A model generated the notes under the pieces. It was not told where the DNA came from. It ran no database searches and saw only the letters and a program-made list of their open reading frames with translations. A stretch of 64,000 nt of DNA. Origin: Phylloscopus collybita. Its lineage: Eukaryota; Chordata; Aves; Passeriformes; Phylloscopidae. This document shows positions 61,166-64,000 of the stretch, piece by piece. The position numbers and the translations under genes are program-made. The DNA is taken from assembly GCA_027886175.1 (NCBI GenBank), contig JAJNNQ010000137.1:6266001-6330000 (forward strand), written 5' to 3'. Every line of letters starts with the position of its first letter. Positions within the stretch are counted from its first letter, which is position 1.

Positions 61166-64000
61166 GGAGGCTGTACTTCTTCTTCTCCCATGGTTACCAT
61201 CAATTGCTTTATTGATCTAGTTCATTACAGACTCAGGAAAAGAATTGTTTATTGCAGTGAGAACTAAGAGTAGAAATATTTCTTTTCTCCTCACTATGCT
61301 CAGAACTTGCTTCCACAGATGTTTTTAATCATCAAATATATGTAGACTTAAGTCTACAAAAAGTATCAGGAAAATACTGGATATCATTCCCCACTAACTA
61401 AAAGCCTTTTTTTCTGATCTTTCCATAATAACTCACATGTTCAGTTTATTGGCATCTATTGGGATTTTCATATGAAAGAACTTCAGCAGAAAAAATATCT
61501 CTGCTCTTCATTTATGGCTGGATGAAAAAGTAGTTGATATCAAACAGAGGCTTCCCACTGCTCCACAATGTTTTAAATCAGATTATTAATGTACTGCAAG
61601 CTGATGGTACATAAAAATCTCAAATGATTTCTCTGAGAGTTTGCGTGCGAAGAGACTGCAAAATTTGTCCTCAGCATTTAAATGCTTTTAGAACAACTGA
61701 ATTGATGTCAGTGTAGAGAAATGATTAATAGCAAAAGATAATTTAGCTACAAGCACTTTAAAATTTCTCCCTCATTATATGAACATGTAGTCATGCTAAA
61801 AATCCAAAACATATTGTAGTAGCTCCACGCAAAAGCAGCATTTTTAAGATGTCAAAGTATCCTGGCAGTACAATTATTACTTATAGAATCCCAAAAACTC
61901 CTATGTACTTACATTACATTTTTAATTAGTTCACAAGTTAGGCAACAGTTGATAACATAACACTTAACATTTCAGAGAAAGCTCAGCAATAAACAGGTGC
62001 TTTGTTACTGCACTCCCTTCTTTTTCAATTACAGAGAGAATAATGTTTTTACAGGGAATCAAACAAAGGTTAATTTGCAATTAGAATTTTGTGATGGGAA
62101 GAGGCTCTGTTGTTAAATTCTATGACTCACAAGTCCATCTCTGAGACAGAGAAAGGAAAGGGCAGTCAAAAAATACTCCACAGAGATATTCAGATGCTTG
62201 TCCACTGAACAGCAGTTCCCAGCTCAAATTATGTTGAATTAATGAGGAGAGTGAAATGAAAATTTACCTACATGGATATTTGGAGGAAAAGTAAAGAAGA
62301 GTTTTCCGTTCTTTGTAGGAATAGCAGACTGGGAGATCAGGGGTGTTGCCAAAAACTGCAGCCAAAATAGGCAGAGAACCCCCATCCCTTGGCTCCTAGC
62401 TTGGTGCCTCATTATAAGGCAAATTCTGATTTTATGTTCATTCTTCTCTGGTGCCACATGAATTGCTGCAGTCTGGGTGGGGGGTGGAATTCACAGGATG
62501 GCATTAAATCTACAGAAATAGCCCATGGCCCCTTGCTGTGATGTACTGGAGGGAAGGAGGAGTGGATGAGAACCTATATTCAGGTATCTGCTGAAGGCCA
62601 GCTCTTGCCTGCCCACACCTGTACAAGCCACACTGTTTCCTGAGTGCCATCTGAACTGCTCTGCACATTTTTTTGGGTACTGAAGCTATACTTTGGTAGG
62701 TTCAGTTAAATAACATGGTAATAATGACTAATGCACAGCCATTCCCGAAACCAAGATGTGTGCAGGGGAAAGAGGGAGATTCTGCTTGGAAAGGAAGCTC
62801 CTAAAACAAATGAAGGTGTAGTAAAGCTCCAGGAACTGTTTGCAGTGGGGTTCTGTGGCCTACAGTGCCCTTGGCTGACTCGATCCACCCTTCCCTGACC
62901 ATCTAATAGGAGGACACCTTACTCACTGCCAGGACACTAATGAGAGGTGACCTCTAACCCTGCTTAGAAAGGCAAATAATCCTTGCTCCTCCTGGCAGAC
63001 AGGACACACCTCCTGCTGCTGCTAAAGTCGTGCCTGGAGGTTGGCCTCATGGGGAAGTTTAATGTGCAGGATACTGCCACGGCTAATGAGCGTGAGGCTC
63101 TTTTCTCCAGGAACAGGAACCTGTGAGTGAAATGGCAGAGGAGTTGTGTTTGAGGCTTTAGGCTTGTCCTTGTTCAGCCACCCAGGGGCCAGAACAAGGC
63201 TTGAGACTCTGATTAGTCACCAGTTTCCTTATCATAAAATAATAACTGAATTGATCTGTATGACTTCAGCTTACATTTTTGAACTGGGATCTATTTATAA
63301 AGGCAAGGCTTGTATTTACCTTCAGTGCAGCACAGGCAAATTTGGACTCTGATTTTATATTTTTTTTTCTAACTAGCTCTTGAAATGGATGAACAAGAAT
63401 GATTTGTGGATTTTGGCAAAGTTACTGCCAGATATGGCCACACAGTGGCAAGCAAAGCAATTTAGCAGGATGAGGAAATACAGGCTCAGCAATGGGAAGG
63501 TTCTGCCATGAAAAAGGAGTGTGCAAGTGTTCCAGATACCTTGGCTCAATCGTTCATGAATAGTTCTACATACCCTAAGTCATCAATATCCACCATAAAT
63601 CAGGAAAAAATAGTACATGAAAAATAAGAATTCAAGTTTGTGTATGTTATCTGACTTTTAAGCCTGCAATAATCCTTTGGGTTTTACTCTTAAGCTGCTT
63701 GTAGCAATCATAAAGCTAAATTCTGCTTTAAAATGAAATCTGGCAACTTCCAGTAAAACTTGATTTCAGGAGTTAAGGATCTAAAAGGCACTCTGATAAT
63801 GTCAGATTAATTCTAAAGTTATTCTAAAATAGTTGGAATTAACACCTGCAGTCTGATAAACTGGTACTTTCCAAGTCCTAAGCAGAAGGTGTGAAAGAAA
63901 ATGGAGAAAACAGTCTGCACTCAGCTTGGAGCTTACATCCATCTACATCTTCCTTGCACCCTTGTTCAACTGGACAAGAAAAGAGGAGGATGTGGGGTGA
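61166..64000. other. AT-rich non-coding stretch
   Basis: No gene or repeat family is recognised. 61400-62080 is AT-rich with many TAATTA/ATTA words and looks like conserved non-coding sequence, which I cannot verify. It contains an 18-bp perfect palindrome at 61341-61358. Confidence 0.5.

Noticed and set aside
61880..61915. TTATAGAATCCC, like a reverse CR1 terminus
   Set aside because: Only about 12 bases match, and no CR1 body follows.
1..64000. tRNA, rRNA, CRISPR, bacterial operons, endogenous retrovirus LTRs
   Set aside because: Looked for and not seen. No cloverleaf, spaced direct repeats, Shine-Dalgarno-led operons or paired LTRs were apparent by eye.

Overview
This window looks like non-coding avian (archosaur) nuclear DNA: intergenic or deep-intronic sequence with no protein gene I can name. 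The evidence for a bird is the repeat content. Several 5'-truncated CR1 LINE ends carry the bird-type 3' terminus, with repeated ATTCTATG-like octamers (clearest at 38345-38882). There is no L1, Alu, B1 or other young mammalian repeat. CpG is strongly depleted outside a few small patches. I found no rRNA, tRNA, CRISPR, phage or bacterial-style operon features.

Layout. 1-5.4 kb is unique sequence with one possible reverse-strand exon. A CR1 end lies at 5.4-5.6 kb. 5.6-14.7 kb is unique sequence with (ATT)n and (GT)n(GA)n microsatellites. 14.7-22 kb holds a decayed palindromic MITE, two MIR-like SINE fragments, a (TA)n tract, a CpG-rich patch inside the longest open frame (16835-17617), a possible reverse-transcriptase scrap and a possible reverse-strand exon (20630-20767). 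25.6-26.1 kb and 35.2-35.5 kb hold two pieces of an old CR1/L3-like element that abut in element order. 28.7-29.8 kb has two CpG micro-clusters. 37.4-38.9 kb has a 99-nt A/C-only tract and two CR1 insertions. 44.6 kb has a reverse MIR fragment. 47.4-47.6 kb has a reverse CR1 end beside a 39-T run. 48.46-48.70 kb has a hairpin, CpGs and a G-quadruplex motif. 50.4 kb has another CR1 end. 52.2-52.6 kb has a CpG-rich patch with a reverse TATA-like box, then a clear inverted-repeat MITE. 58-64 kb is AT-rich and contains the best MIR fragment (61.05-61.16 kb).

The coding potential is weak. Most open frames of 60-165 codons are what chance gives at this base composition. A few splice-flanked open segments are listed as low-confidence candidate exons. 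They cannot be told from chance without transcript or conservation data. I see no novel enzymatic or defence system. The most interesting signals are the split CR1/L3 element, the ancient MITE and MIR fossils, and three small CpG/structure-rich patches that could be regulatory. Repeat names rest on remembered consensus features, not on a database search.
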